From assembly GCF_000429505.1 (NCBI RefSeq), contig NZ_AUBZ01000020.1:39260-103259 (forward strand): a DNA stretch of 64,000 bases, written 5' to 3'. Positions 46,109 through 54,853 of the stretch are shown here, in pieces (within the stretch, counting starts at the first letter, position 1; each line of letters begins with the position of its first letter). The notes under the pieces were generated by a model that saw only the letters and a list, made by a program, of their open reading frames with translations, made no database searches and was not told where the DNA came from. A program made the translations under genes and the position numbers. Origin of the DNA: Aliagarivorans taiwanensis DSM 22990 (GTDB taxonomy: Bacteria > Pseudomonadota > Gammaproteobacteria > Enterobacterales > Celerinatantimonadaceae).

Positions 46109-46282
46109 ATGAAGAGACAAAAGCGCGACCGTATGGAACGGGCCCATGCAAAGGGGTATCAAGCTGGACTATCAGGAAAATCGAAGGAGACCTGCCCATA
46201 TGCAGGTGCTGATGCCAGGGGATACTGGTACGGAGGCTGGAGAGAAGCGGTTGAAGAACGCGTAACAGGTCTCGAAACATAA
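46109..46282 (+). CDS. rmf: Ribosome modulation factor RMF
   Basis: RMF drives 70S ribosomes into inactive 100S dimers in stationary phase. The 57-residue basic protein MKRQKRDRMERAHAKGYQAG...CPYAG...YGGWREAVEERV matches E. coli RMF. I chose ATG 46109 with GAGGA at 46095-46100; an in-frame ATG six codons upstream (46091) has no family support. The rmf-fabA order is as in E. coli, but an IS element now separates them. Confidence 0.95.
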   Translation: MKRQKRDRMERAHAKGYQAGLSGKSKETCPYAGADARGYWYGGWREAVEERVTGLET

Positions 46283-46307
46283 GACACTCATACAACACAA
46301 AAAAGCC

Positions 46308-46318
46308 CTGCAATGCAG
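46308..46318 (+). repeat. Target site duplication, left copy
   Basis: CTGCAATGCAG, identical to 47746-47756 on the other side of the IS element; 11 bases, the normal IS4 length. Confidence 0.9.
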
Positions 46319-46370
46319 TAATGCCGATCAGTTAAGACAGATCCATTGACGATCTTTCTAGCTCAAGCAG

Positions 46371-46404
46371 AATCCGATATCAGTTCTCTGGTATCGGATT
46401 TTTT
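46371..46404 (+). terminator. Hairpin directly before the transposase start
   Basis: AATCCGATA (46371-46379) and TATCGGATT (46392-46400) are perfect complements followed by a T run to 46404, and the transposase ATG is at 46405. It would stop or mask read-through transcripts from outside. Confidence 0.75.
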
Positions 46405-47732
46405 ATGCCCATTCAAGACCTGCTCGATAGTACTTTCGAAGAAGTAGATACATTCACCTCCTTAGATAAGTTGAATGAGTTGCTCTCTCCAGAGCTACTT
46501 GCCCAAGCCTTTCAGCATGCGGGTGTTGCAACGGTCCGAAGACGACGCTTACCTCTGGAAGCTGTTGTCTGGTCGGTGGTGGGAATGGCACTGTTTCGAC
46601 AAGCATCCGTTTGGGATATTGCCAGCCATATGGACATTTCCCTACCTGGAAAGCACCGCCTCGTTGCGCCAAGTGCGTTGGTACAAGCCAGACAACGCTT
46701 AGGCAGTGAGGCTATTCGCGCGACATTTGAAGGTCTGACTGACCGTACGTTCGAGCATCAGGCTTTTGAGACATGGTGTGTGGGTTAAACCAGCTTGCGG
46801 TTGATGGCGTGATGTTTCGGGCTCACGACAGTGTCGACAACCGGAATGCATTTGGCTCGGAGCGAAACCAGCAAGGGGAGAACAGTTATCCGCAAGTGAG
46901 GATGTGCTGTCTGATGGAAGTTACGAGTCACTTAATACTCGGTAGCGAATTTGATGCAAGAGCAGTCGGTGAGATGACATTGGCAGAGCGTCTGATAGGA
47001 CGAGCAGTAGACCACTCCGTTACGTTGTTTGACCGAGGTTACTATTCGCTTGGATTGTTAGATAGCTGGCATAAAGCAGGGGAAGAGCGCCATTGGGTCA
47101 TCCCAGCCCGAAAAGGAGCCCGGTTTAACGAGCAAAAACGCTTAGGCGAGAATGACTGGCTTGTCTCGATACCTACATCGCCTCAGGCAAGAAAGAAGTT
47201 TACGGGGCTGAGTACGCATATCAGTGACCGGCTCACCCGCTATACCCTGAATGGCAAAACCTACCGAATACTGAGCTCATTACTTGAGCCACTTCGGTAC
47301 CCCTATGATGAACTTGTTGATTTATATGCCCAGCGTTGGGAAATCGAGCTGGGATATCGGGAGATAAAGCAGACGCTGCTGCAATCTGCACATACATTGC
47401 GAAGCAAAAAGCTAGAGATGGTTCACCAGGAGCTGTGGGGCGTCCTGTTAGCTTACAATCTCATTAGAATAGTGATGATAGAGGCCTGTGCAGCAGAAGA
47501 GCCATTAACGCCAACGAGGCTAAGCTTTAGCCACTGCTTGTGGCACGTGACCACCTTCCTTGCCAGGTTACCAATGAGCAGCCCCGGCAACTTACCCAAG
47601 CACTATGCTGCACTACTGGAAACACTGCGAATGCTTACGCTCCCGGCCTATCGACCAGTTAGGGTTTACCCCCGAGAAGTAAGGCGAAAACCCACTAAGT
47701 ATCCATTTAAAAAGAAAAGCCAGTCAGCTTAA
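46405..47732 (+). pseudogene. IS4-family transposase, frameshifted
   Basis: Two reading frames make one transposase of about 443 residues. The first (46405-46788) ends QAFETWCVG; the second starts within 46773 and continues CGLNQLAVDGVMFRAHDS. Deleting one GT from the run at 46776-46781 restores TWCGLNQ, the family arrangement (E. coli IS4 has HWCGL followed by AIDGV). Catalytic parts survive: Asp in AVDG, Asp in FDRGYYS and the Y-(2)-R-(3)-E-(6)-K signature in YAQRWEIELGYREIK. There is no slippery heptamer, so a programmed shift is unlikely. Confidence 0.93.
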
Positions 47733-47745
47733 CTGACTGGCATTA

Positions 47746-47756
47746 CTGCAATGCAG
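47746..47756 (+). repeat. Target site duplication, right copy
   Basis: CTGCAATGCAG, followed by GGCCTTTT; with the left flank AAAAAAGCC it rebuilds the pre-insertion hairpin. Confidence 0.9.
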
Positions 47757-47799
47757 GGCCTTTTAGATCATGACGCGCTAGTCGATCATGGCAGTGAGC

Positions 47800-48336
47800 T
47801 TAGAAGCTTGAGGTGTCGGTAAACAAGCCTACTTTCAAGTCTTTAGCCGAGTAGATCTCGCGTCCATCCACTTCAACAACACCATCTGCAATACCCATCA
47901 CCAGCTTGCGTAGAATCACGCGTTTCATCTGGATCTTGTAGGTTACTTTCTTCGCGGTTGGCAGCACTTGGCCGGTGAATTTAACTTCGCCTACGCCTAG
48001 CGCGCGGCCTTTACCCGGGCCACCACTCCAGCCGAGGAAGAAGCCAACTAATTGCCACATGGCGTCCAGGCCCAAGCAGCCTGGCATTACTGGGTCGCCA
48101 GGGAAGTGGCATTCAAAGAACCAAAGTGAAGGGTCGATATCGAGCTCGGCAATGATCTCGCCTTGGCCGTGCTCGCCGCCTTCATGGGAGATATGGACAA
48201 TGCGGTCCATCATCAGCATGTTGGGGGCGGGGAGTTTGCTGTTTCCCTCGCCGAACAACCGTCCTTGGCTACAATCGAGCAGTTCTTCGCGGGAAAAACT
48301 GTGCTTACCTAAATCCTTTTGAGAAGTCTTCGTCAT
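47800..48336 (-). CDS. fabA: 3-hydroxydecanoyl-ACP dehydratase/isomerase FabA
   Basis: FabA makes and isomerises the double bond that starts unsaturated fatty acids. The 178-residue protein has the catalytic histidine His77 in [12 protein letters not shown] and Asp91 in LDAMWQ, on the hot-dog fold. The C-terminus ends close to the IS element, which removed or altered the natural terminator. A FadR-like site lies about 100 bases upstream. Order rmf-fabA-lonH is as in E. coli. Confidence 0.97.
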   Translation of the reverse strand: MTKTSQKDLGKHSFSREELLDCSQGRLFGEGNSKLPAPNMLMMDRIVHISHEGGEHGQGEIIAELDIDPSLWFFECHFPGDPVMPGCLGLDAMWQLVGFFLGWSGGPGKGRALGVGEVKFTGQVLPTAKKVTYKIQMKRVILRKLVMGIADGVVEVDGREIYSAKDLKVGLFTDTSSF

Positions 48337-48437
48337 CTGTGTTTACTTATATTTGGGTTTTCGCAACTTTAGCGAACACGTGTGCGCCAAACAAGTCCAA
48401 TCAGTTGAATATCGGTCAATTGTTGGTCATTGCTATT

Positions 48438-48454
48438 GCTGGTCTAACCTCGTT
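48438..48454 (-). promoter_or_regulatory. FadR-like site upstream of fabA
   Basis: GCTGGTCTAACCTCGTT on the plus strand keeps the CTGGTC half of the FadR operator. Its TGGTCTAACC is the exact complement of a 10-mer in the palindrome upstream of acpP. In E. coli FadR activates fabA. It overlaps the lonH stop codon. Confidence 0.45.
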
Positions 48455-50384
48455 GATTAAAGAGGGCTGTAAAAGTGTCCAAAAGCTTCTGCCAAATACT
48501 TGGCGCTTCATCATCTTCTACAACCCGTTTATGGATGATTCCATAAATACTGTCAGGATCATCGTTACTGCCCGCGGGTTTATTTAATAGCAGCGGTATC
48601 GCCTCGCTTACATGATCAACCACATGAATAGCGAAGCGCTGCTCTCGCACAGCATCGACCACGTCTTGCTGAAGATTTAACTGACCCAGGTTTGCCTTGG
48701 GGATTATCACGCCTTGCTGGCCGTTTATGCCCAGCAGCTTACATACACGATAGAAGCCTTCAATTTTCTCGTTGATGCCCCCCACGGCGAGCACGTGGCC
48801 ATGTTGGTCTAGTGCGCCGGTGATGGAAAGTGACTGGCGTACGGCTACGCGGCTCAGTGCACTTAGCACACTGATAAGCCCGGCCAGCGACGCGCTATCG
48901 CCGTCGATCTCATGGTAAGACTGTTCAAACACCACGTTGCCAGACAGCGGAAAGTGGTGCTCGCTAGCAAACTGATTATTCAAAAATCCTTGGATAATCA
49001 TCATCGACTTGGCGTGAATGTTACCGCCGAGTTCGGACTTGCGCTCGACATCAGAGATATCGCCATCGCCTTGTTGAATCGTTGCGGTAATCCGCAGTGG
49101 CTCGCCAAAGCTCTCGCCGATGGTGTCAAAGTCGATAACGGAAAGACCATTGACTTGGCCAAGTTGTTCGCCATCTACCCACAACTTAATCTGTCGCTCA
49201 TTGAACCCTTGGTTGCTGTAGGCCATTTGAAGCTGAGCGAAGGATTCTAGTTTCACTAATGCTTGCTGATAGCCCACACCTTCGTGTTGAGACATCCACT
49301 CTAGTGGTTTGCAGAGCTCACAAAGTTCTAGGCTGAGTTGCAGGTTGTTTTCACTGAGTCGGCTAGCATAGCGAAGCAGTGACGCGATATCTTCCTGCTC
49401 CAAAGCACTAACACCACAACGCTGCTCGCAGAGTGCGACAAGTGCACCAGCGTTTTCCGAGTTAAGTGCGACATCGTTGGGCAGCTCGACCTTGACTAAA
49501 GCGTGCTCATAGAGCACTGGGTCACCTTCTCTAAGGTTGGCTATCGCGAGTGGATCGCCATGGATGATGACCTTGAGCTCGACGATTGCGGAATCAACCT
49601 CATAGGCTGATTGCTGCTCGCGCTCTGCCAAGCACCAATCAAATAGGCCACTTTGGATACAGTGTTTGATGTTTCGCCAGCTGTGCGGCGTGGCCAGTAT
49701 CACATCGGCGTCGACCAACAAAAGGCCCCTGTGGGCGAGTAGTAGGGCGCCCGGACGAACGGTTCCATGTTCACCATGACCGATGCGCCCATAGCTGAAT
49801 CGTGGGTTTGAATGGGATAGCTCTGCTACGCGTTCAGTGGTGTAGTGCACTTGGTAGTAGGCGGAAACAGGCTTCGCTTCGAGCCAGCCAACATGCTGTT
49901 GCCACTGTTGTATGAGCTTGTTGAGTAATGGCTGTTGGCTGTCATCAAGCAGCAGTGACAAGCCTTGATGGGCCAGCGTTAACTCCTGCGGCCCCTCGAT
50001 TGTAGTATCGCTAGGGTACTCTCGACTCAGCGACGCAGCGGCATCTTGGTCAACGATGGCGTTATATACGTTGCTCAGGCCAGACTTTAGCTGGCTGGCG
50101 TTGTGAGCAGCGCAGCTAAGTGTTAGAGCGCAATGGGGCGCATAATCAATCACAAACAGCGCTTGCGACGTTACGCGTTCAAAGGAGTAAAGCTGTTCGA
50201 TAATGTCCTTATAGGGAAGCGCAGAAGGGCCTTGAATCAGCATGTAACCGCTGGCTTGCGTTGCAAAATAGTCCAGGCTCTCAGCGGCTTGTGGCAACAG
50301 CTTACGCCAATGGTTGGTAGAAGATCTTTCCGGTGTTGGAAGAGCAGGATTTAGCTGCTCTGCCTGCAGTTGCGTTGTATACAC
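48444..50384 (-). CDS. lonH: LonH (YcbZ), Lon-like protease
   Basis: LonH is a Lon-family protease homologue without a working Walker A motif. The 646-residue protein has a degenerate N-terminal AAA-like half (LIQGPSALPYKDII) and a C-terminal Lon protease domain with the catalytic serine in DGDSASLAG and lysine in GGINEKIEGFYR. The C-terminus is slightly longer than in E. coli (586 residues). It lies upstream of fabA in the same direction. Confidence 0.93.
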   Translation of the reverse strand: MYTTQLQAEQLNPALPTPERSSTNHWRKLLPQAAESLDYFATQASGYMLIQGPSALPYKDIIEQLYSFERVTSQALFVIDYAPHCALTLSCAAHNASQLKSGLSNVYNAIVDQDAAASLSREYPSDTTIEGPQELTLAHQGLSLLLDDSQQPLLNKLIQQWQQHVGWLEAKPVSAYYQVHYTTERVAELSHSNPRFSYGRIGHGEHGTVRPGALLLAHRGLLLVDADVILATPHSWRNIKHCIQSGLFDWCLAEREQQSAYEVDSAIVELKVIIHGDPLAIANLREGDPVLYEHALVKVELPNDVALNSENAGALVALCEQRCGVSALEQEDIASLLRYASRLSENNLQLSLELCELCKPLEWMSQHEGVGYQQALVKLESFAQLQMAYSNQGFNERQIKLWVDGEQLGQVNGLSVIDFDTIGESFGEPLRITATIQQGDGDISDVERKSELGGNIHAKSMMIIQGFLNNQFASEHHFPLSGNVVFEQSYHEIDGDSASLAGLISVLSALSRVAVRQSLSITGALDQHGHVLAVGGINEKIEGFYRVCKLLGINGQQGVIIPKANLGQLNLQQDVVDAVREQRFAIHVVDHVSEAIPLLLNKPAGSNDDPDSIYGIIHKRVVEDDEAPSIWQKLLDTFTALFNQRG

Positions 50385-50406
50385 TTAGCTTACTCTTAGA
50401 GAATGA

Positions 50407-50430
50407 AAAACGGAGCAACAGCTCCGTTTT
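50407..50430 (-). terminator. Terminator of the rnt-antiporter operon
   Basis: AAAACGGAGC (50407-50416) and GCTCCGTTTT (50421-50430) surround an AACA loop; read leftwards it ends in TTTTT. Confidence 0.88.
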
Positions 50431-50456
50431 GTTTTTATTATCAGCGCGTTAATAGA

Positions 50457-51857
50457 CTATAAAAGAATTGCCGCTAACCAGCCAGCAAATAGCAGTGGGA
50501 GGTTAAAAAACACAAATGTCGGGATCACAGTATCGTAGATATGATCGTGTTGTCCGTCGGCATTCAGACCAGCTGTAGGCCCTAGGGTGGAGTCAGATGC
50601 AGGCGACCCCGCGTCGCCAATCGCTGCGGCAGAGCCAATTAATGCGGCTGTTGCCAGTGGCGAAAAGCCAAGCGTCGCACACAGAGGGACATAAATCGTG
50701 GCGATAACCTGAATCGTAGAGAACGATGAGCCAATTCCCATCGTCACGAGTAAGCCGATCGCCATCATTGCTGCAGCAGCCAAGTACTTGTTGTTTCCAA
50801 GGATAGAGCTGGCACCTTCGACAAGATCGGGTACACCGCCGCTGGCCTTCATCACCTCTGCAAATCCTGCAGCCGCGATCATGATAAAGCCGATCAGCGA
50901 CATCATCTTAGCGCCTTCAATAAACAGGTCTTGGCTCTGCTTGGGTTTGATGCCACAAGCGGTGGTAAGTGCGAGAAAGCCGAATAAGGCGCCCGCAATG
51001 ATCGAGTCGGTTTTCAACTGAACAATCAACGCAAGCACGATGACAGCAAAGCTTAGTAACAGGCGTACTGAGTTAGGTTTTGCCTCAATGGAGGCTCGCT
51101 CGATTTCCGTCTGGCCAGCCTCGGCCTGAGCGGTGTAATTGCGCGGTCTGCGATAAAAGTAGGTAGCAGCTATAAGGCCCGCGAACATGCCCAGAGCGGG
51201 TAGAGTCATCGCTTTAGGTAGCTCACTGGCCGCGATTTCCAGGCCATTGCTTACAAGGTTCCCATGCAGCAATTGGTTGATGAAGATCCCACCAAAGCCA
51301 ACCGGCAGCCACATATAGGTGGTTACCAAGCCAAAAGTTAAACAACAGGCAATCAGGCGACGGTCGATATTCAGGCGGTTAAAAACCCCCAGTAGAGGTG
51401 GAATCAAAATAGGAATGAAGGCGATATGCACCGGCACCAGGTTTTGAGAGGCAACCGCCATGGCGATGATTGCCAGCAAGATGGCACCTTTGACCATGCT
51501 TTGTTGGCTTTGTTGGCTTTGTTGGCTTTGTTGGCTTTGGTGGCTTTGGTGGTTGGCCCCAGTTACTTTCTTAACGATGGTTTGCGCCAGATAGTCGGTC
51601 AGGCCGCTTTGCGATATCGCCACCGCAAATGCGCCCAGTAGAGCGTAACTTAGGGCGATACTTGCCCCGCCACCAAGACCCGATTCGAACGCTGAAATCG
51701 TATCGGCGAGGCCCATTCCCGCGAACTGGCCGCCGACAATGGCACTCAACACCAGCGCGACCACGACATTGACACGAACCAAGCTGAGTACCAGCATCAG
51801 AATGACTGAAATCAGTACCGGGTTTATCCCTGACTCAGCCAGATATTGCGTGACCAT
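50457..51857 (-). CDS. Na+/H+ antiporter family protein (NhaC-like)
   Basis: The 466-residue polytopic membrane protein belongs to the Na+/H+ antiporter families related to NhaC, with about 11-12 hydrophobic segments and the loop AIGDAGSPASDSTLGPTAG near the end, typical of the group. I chose ATG 51857 with CAGGAG before it, 2 bases after the rnt stop; the open frame further up lies inside rnt. A cytoplasmic loop after TGANHQ carries six 3-residue x-Gln-Ser repeats. Exchange of Na+ and H+ is likely, but other substrates cannot be excluded. Confidence 0.85.
   Translation of the reverse strand: MVTQYLAESGINPVLISVILMLVLSLVRVNVVVALVLSAIVGGQFAGMGLADTISAFESGLGGGASIALSYALLGAFAVAISQSGLTDYLAQTIVKKVTGANHQSHQSQQSQQSQQSQQSMVKGAILLAIIAMAVASQNLVPVHIAFIPILIPPLLGVFNRLNIDRRLIACCLTFGLVTTYMWLPVGFGGIFINQLLHGNLVSNGLEIAASELPKAMTLPALGMFAGLIAATYFYRRPRNYTAQAEAGQTEIERASIEAKPNSVRLLLSFAVIVLALIVQLKTDSIIAGALFGFLALTTACGIKPKQSQDLFIEGAKMMSLIGFIMIAAAGFAEVMKASGGVPDLVEGASSILGNNKYLAAAAMMAIGLLVTMGIGSSFSTIQVIATIYVPLCATLGFSPLATAALIGSAAAIGDAGSPASDSTLGPTAGLNADGQHDHIYDTVIPTFVFFNLPLLFAGWLAAILL
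51499..51552. repeat. Six 9-bp tandem repeats in the antiporter gene
   Basis: Six units, four CTTTGTTGG then two CTTTGGTGG, encode SQQ or SHQ repeats in a loop. The 9-base unit keeps the frame when the copy number changes. Confidence 0.9.
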
Positions 51858-51859
51858 GT

Positions 51860-52504
51860 TTACTCCTGTAATCCCATGGGCCAGCCGCCCAGTGCCTGCC
51901 ATTGGTTGACGATGTGGCAGAACAGCTCGGCGGTTTTTTGGCTGTCGTACAGGGCCGAGTGTGCTTCGTTGTTGTCGAAGCTGATTTGTGCAGCCTCACA
52001 GGCTTTTGCCAGCACTGTTTGGCCTAACGCAACTGCACTGATACTGGTGGTATCAAAGCTCACAAACGGATGGAAGGGGTTGCGTTTAATTCCACTGCGC
52101 TCAACTGCCGCATTGAAAAAGCTCATATCAAAGGCTGCGTTATGCGCCACCATCACCGCCCGGTTGCAACCATGGGCCTTGAGCGCCTTGCGGATCGGCC
52201 TAAACATCTCTTTCAAGGCAAACTCTTCACCCACCGCACCGCGTAGCGGGTTGTAGGGATCAATACCAGTAAACTCAAGTGCCGCTTTCTCCAAGTTCGC
52301 CCCTTCGAAGGGCTCGATATGGAAATGGACGGTTTCGCTGGGCACCAGTTGGCCTGCGTCGTCGAAGGTTAGCAGGCACGCTGCTATCTCCAACATCGCG
52401 TCGGTTTTGGCGTTAAAGCCGGCGGTTTCAACGTCGATAACAACAGGGTAGTACCCGCGAAAACGGGAAGACATCAGTTCGCTTACTTGGTTGGTTTCAC
52501 TCAT
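51860..52504 (-). CDS. rnt: Ribonuclease T
   Basis: RNase T trims the 3' ends of tRNAs and other stable RNAs and turns over the CCA end. The 214-residue DEDD exonuclease has Asp24 and Glu26 in [32 protein letters not shown], and the final [16 protein letters not shown]. It is nearly identical in layout to E. coli RNase T (215). It is cotranscribed with the downstream antiporter and divergent from motY. Confidence 0.97.
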   Translation of the reverse strand: MSETNQVSELMSSRFRGYYPVVIDVETAGFNAKTDAMLEIAACLLTFDDAGQLVPSETVHFHIEPFEGANLEKAALEFTGIDPYNPLRGAVGEEFALKEMFRPIRKALKAHGCNRAVMVAHNAAFDMSFFNAAVERSGIKRNPFHPFVSFDTTSISAVALGQTVLAKACEAAQISFDNNEAHSALYDSQKTAELFCHIVNQWQALGGWPMGLQE

Positions 52505-52623
52505 AGTATTGAAGGCAGTGGAAAGAGGGGCGCATTATGGCAAAAGCCCGATTAAATGGCTATTTTCGGCTAAACATTTTGCCGACCACGCCGATAGCTA
52601 AAAGGTAATAAGAGGATCATCAG

Positions 52624-53493
52624 ATGTTTCGAAGCCTACTTGCATCAAGTTTGCTTGCCAGCAGCATGGCAAACGCCGCTATTCAACAGTACTCAGCGAG
52701 CCTGGATGACTCAATTTGGGTCATGTCGCATGCCAGCCCGATCGAATGTCGAATCGACCACATTGTTCCGTCGTTTGGTGTGGCGAGCTTTGTGACCAAA
52801 GCGTCTAAAGATATCAATCTCGATTTCCATCTGAACGGTTATCGCCAGAACCCCAATACCCACAATGTGTCGTTGCGTAGTGTGCCACCGAGCTGGAAGC
52901 CAGGACGCAGTGTTAGTCGCATCGCCGATCTCGCGTTTTACAAACAGTTTGATGGCTACGTTAACGAGCAACACGCTTGGCAGATGATCAACGAGCTAGA
53001 GCGAGGCAATGAGCCGACCTTCTATTTTAGAGATTGGTACGGCAACGGGATCAACACCTCGGTATCGCTATCCACCATCAACTTTTCGCCGGTGCATAAC
53101 GAGTTTCTGCAGTGTGTTAGTCGCCTACTGCCTTACTCATTTAGCGACATCGCCTTTACGGTGCTGACGTATCGTAGCAACAGCAACGAGCTAACTCGCC
53201 GCTCGCAGCACCGCCTGAATGCGATCCTTGAGTATGTGAAACACGATCCCGATATTCAATTGGTGTTATTGGATGCCTACACCGACGCTTACGGTAGCCG
53301 CTACAAAAACCAAACCCTGTCAGAGTCGCGTGCTAGCGTAGTGAAAGACTACTTTGTTCAAGCGGGCTTGGATGAGGATGCCATTGAGGTGACCGGTCAC
53401 GGCGAGCGTCGCCATGTTGCGCCAAATAGCACCGCGTTGCAGCGGCAAACCAACCGTAGGGTGGTGATCTCACTGGGTAAAGAGTTGCTCTAG
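52624..53493 (+). CDS. motY: Sodium-type flagellar motor protein MotY
   Basis: MotY forms the T ring around the basal body and stabilises PomAB stators of the sodium-driven polar flagellum. The 289-residue protein has a signal peptide (MFRSLLASSLLASSMANA), the MotY-specific N-terminal domain (WKPGRSVSRIADL, FYKQFDGYVNEQHAW) and a C-terminal OmpA-like peptidoglycan-binding domain (about 180-285, TDAYGSRYKNQTLSESRA). AAGAGGA precedes ATG 52624. motY lies beside rnt in Vibrio as well. No other flagellar genes are here. Confidence 0.95.
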   Translation: MFRSLLASSLLASSMANAAIQQYSASLDDSIWVMSHASPIECRIDHIVPSFGVASFVTKASKDINLDFHLNGYRQNPNTHNVSLRSVPPSWKPGRSVSRIADLAFYKQFDGYVNEQHAWQMINELERGNEPTFYFRDWYGNGINTSVSLSTINFSPVHNEFLQCVSRLLPYSFSDIAFTVLTYRSNSNELTRRSQHRLNAILEYVKHDPDIQLVLLDAYTDAYGSRYKNQTLSESRASVVKDYFVQAGLDEDAIEVTGHGERRHVAPNSTALQRQTNRRVVISLGKELL

Positions 53494-53517
53494 GTCCAGT
53501 CAGTAAATATCAGATGG

Positions 53518-53546
53518 AAAAAACGGAGCTTACAGCTCCGTTTTTT
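53518..53546. terminator. Bidirectional terminator between motY and nth
   Basis: AAAAAACGGAGCT (53518-53530) and AGCTCCGTTTTTT (53534-53546) form a 13-bp perfect stem with a 3-base loop. The nth stop codon lies inside it. Confidence 0.95.
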
Positions 53547-54165
53547 CTTTGAACTCGCATAAGTCTTCGATGATGCACGAGCCACAGCGTGGTTTGCGTG
53601 CCACACAGGTGTAGCGACCATGTAGGATGAGCCAATGGTGCACATCAACCTTGAACTCCTTCGGCACCACCTTAAGAAGCTTTTGCTCAACCAGGTCGAC
53701 ATTTTTGCCCATCGCAAACTTGGTGCGATTCGATACCCGATAAATGTGGGTATCTACGGCGATGGTTGGCCAACCAAAGGCGGTGTTTAGCACTACGTTA
53801 GCGGTCTTACGCCCAACCCCGGGCAGCGCTTCCAATGCCTCTCTCGACTCAGGGACCTCGCCGTCGTGCAGATCCACCAGCATTTGGCAGGTCTTAATCA
53901 GGTTCTCGGCTTTGGAGTTAAACAAACCAATGGTTTTGATATAGCCCTTTAGCTTTTCCACACCCAAATCTAAGATGGCTTGCGGAGTATTCGCGACCGG
54001 GTAGAGCTTATCAGTGGCCTTGTTGACCGATACATCGGTGGCCTGCGCCGATAGCAGCACTGCAGCGAGCAGCTCAAACGGCGTGGTGAAATTGAGCTCG
54101 GTTGTCGGGTGTGGGTTGTTATCTCGCAGTCGGGTCAAGATCTCGAGGCGTTTTTCTTTATTCAT
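53530..54165 (-). CDS. nth: Endonuclease III
   Basis: Nth removes oxidised pyrimidines and cuts abasic sites. The 211-residue protein has the helix-hairpin-helix with catalytic lysine in [18 protein letters not shown], the aspartate in IAVDTHIYR and a 4Fe-4S cluster motif [17 protein letters not shown]. It overlaps rnfE by 4 bases and ends the rnf operon, as in E. coli rsx. Confidence 0.97.
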   Translation of the reverse strand: MNKEKRLEILTRLRDNNPHPTTELNFTTPFELLAAVLLSAQATDVSVNKATDKLYPVANTPQAILDLGVEKLKGYIKTIGLFNSKAENLIKTCQMLVDLHDGEVPESREALEALPGVGRKTANVVLNTAFGWPTIAVDTHIYRVSNRTKFAMGKNVDLVEQKLLKVVPKEFKVDVHHWLILHGRYTCVARKPRCGSCIIEDLCEFKEKTEL

Positions 54166-54851
54166 TCTGCTTCCTGCAAAGCGGGAGTGGTCTCAGGTTG
54201 TGGTTGTTGTTTGCGCTGGCTAGCGTAGTGATCGATGGCGTTCTTAAGGGCAATCAGGAAGCCCATCACCAAGAAGGCGCCAGGCGGCAACAGCGCAACC
54301 AGAAACGCTTCGTTAAACTCGAACACAACGATCTTCAGCGAGGCCGCCCAATCACCGAGCAGTAACTCCATCCCATCGAACAGCGTACCGGCGCCTAGTA
54401 GCTCGCGGATAGCACCAACGCTTAACAGTACCAGCGCAAAGCCAAGACCCATCATGAGTCCATCAAAGGCTGCAGATTTAACATCATTGCCGGCGGCAAA
54501 GGCCTCGGCGCGGCCAATGATAATGCAGTTGGTTACGATCAGCGCGATAAACAGGCCCAGGCTTTGATAGAGCTCGTAAGCGAGGGCGTTCATTAGTAGC
54601 TGCACACAGGTCACGAAGGTGGCAATCAGCATAATGAACACCGGGATACGGATCTCTTTAGGTACCCAGTTGCGGATCAGTGAAACGCTCACGTTGGACG
54701 CGATCAATACTGCAAGGGTGGCTAAGGCCAAGCCGAGCGCATTGGTCACGTTCGACGTGACTGCCAGCAGCGGACATAAGCCGAGAAGCTGGACCAACCC
54801 GGGGTTGTTCTTCCAAAGCCCTTGCCAGGCAATCTTTTTGTAATCAGTCAT
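54162..54851 (-). CDS. rnfE: RNF complex subunit RnfE
   Basis: RnfE is a membrane subunit of the ion-translocating ferredoxin:NAD oxidoreductase. The 229-residue protein has six hydrophobic helices, opens with [19 protein letters not shown] and is homologous to RnfA (NqrD/E family). It ends with a polar tail. Between rnfG and nth in the operon. Confidence 0.95.
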   Translation of the reverse strand: MTDYKKIAWQGLWKNNPGLVQLLGLCPLLAVTSNVTNALGLALATLAVLIASNVSVSLIRNWVPKEIRIPVFIMLIATFVTCVQLLMNALAYELYQSLGLFIALIVTNCIIIGRAEAFAAGNDVKSAAFDGLMMGLGFALVLLSVGAIRELLGAGTLFDGMELLLGDWAASLKIVVFEFNEAFLVALLPPGAFLVMGFLIALKNAIDHYASQRKQQPQPETTPALQEAE

Positions 54852-54853
54852 GG

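Larger units (their letters stand above)
46319..47745 (+). mobile_element. IS4-family insertion sequence, 1427 bp
   Basis: The element is bounded by 18-bp inverted repeats: TAATGCCGATCAGTTAAG at 46319-46336, and at 47728-47745 the complement of TAATGCCAGTCAGTTAAG (16 of 18 match). An 11-bp target duplication flanks it. Length, end sequence and transposase all match the E. coli IS4 type. It splits the rmf-fabA interval, and the duplicated target is the core of a hairpin, so it landed in a terminator. The transposase gene is frameshifted, so the copy is probably immobile unless helped in trans. Confidence 0.95.

Noticed and set aside
46773..46790. Programmed -1 frameshifting in the IS transposase
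   Set aside because: No slippery heptamer is present, IS4-type transposases are normally made from one frame, and removing one GT restores the family spacing better.
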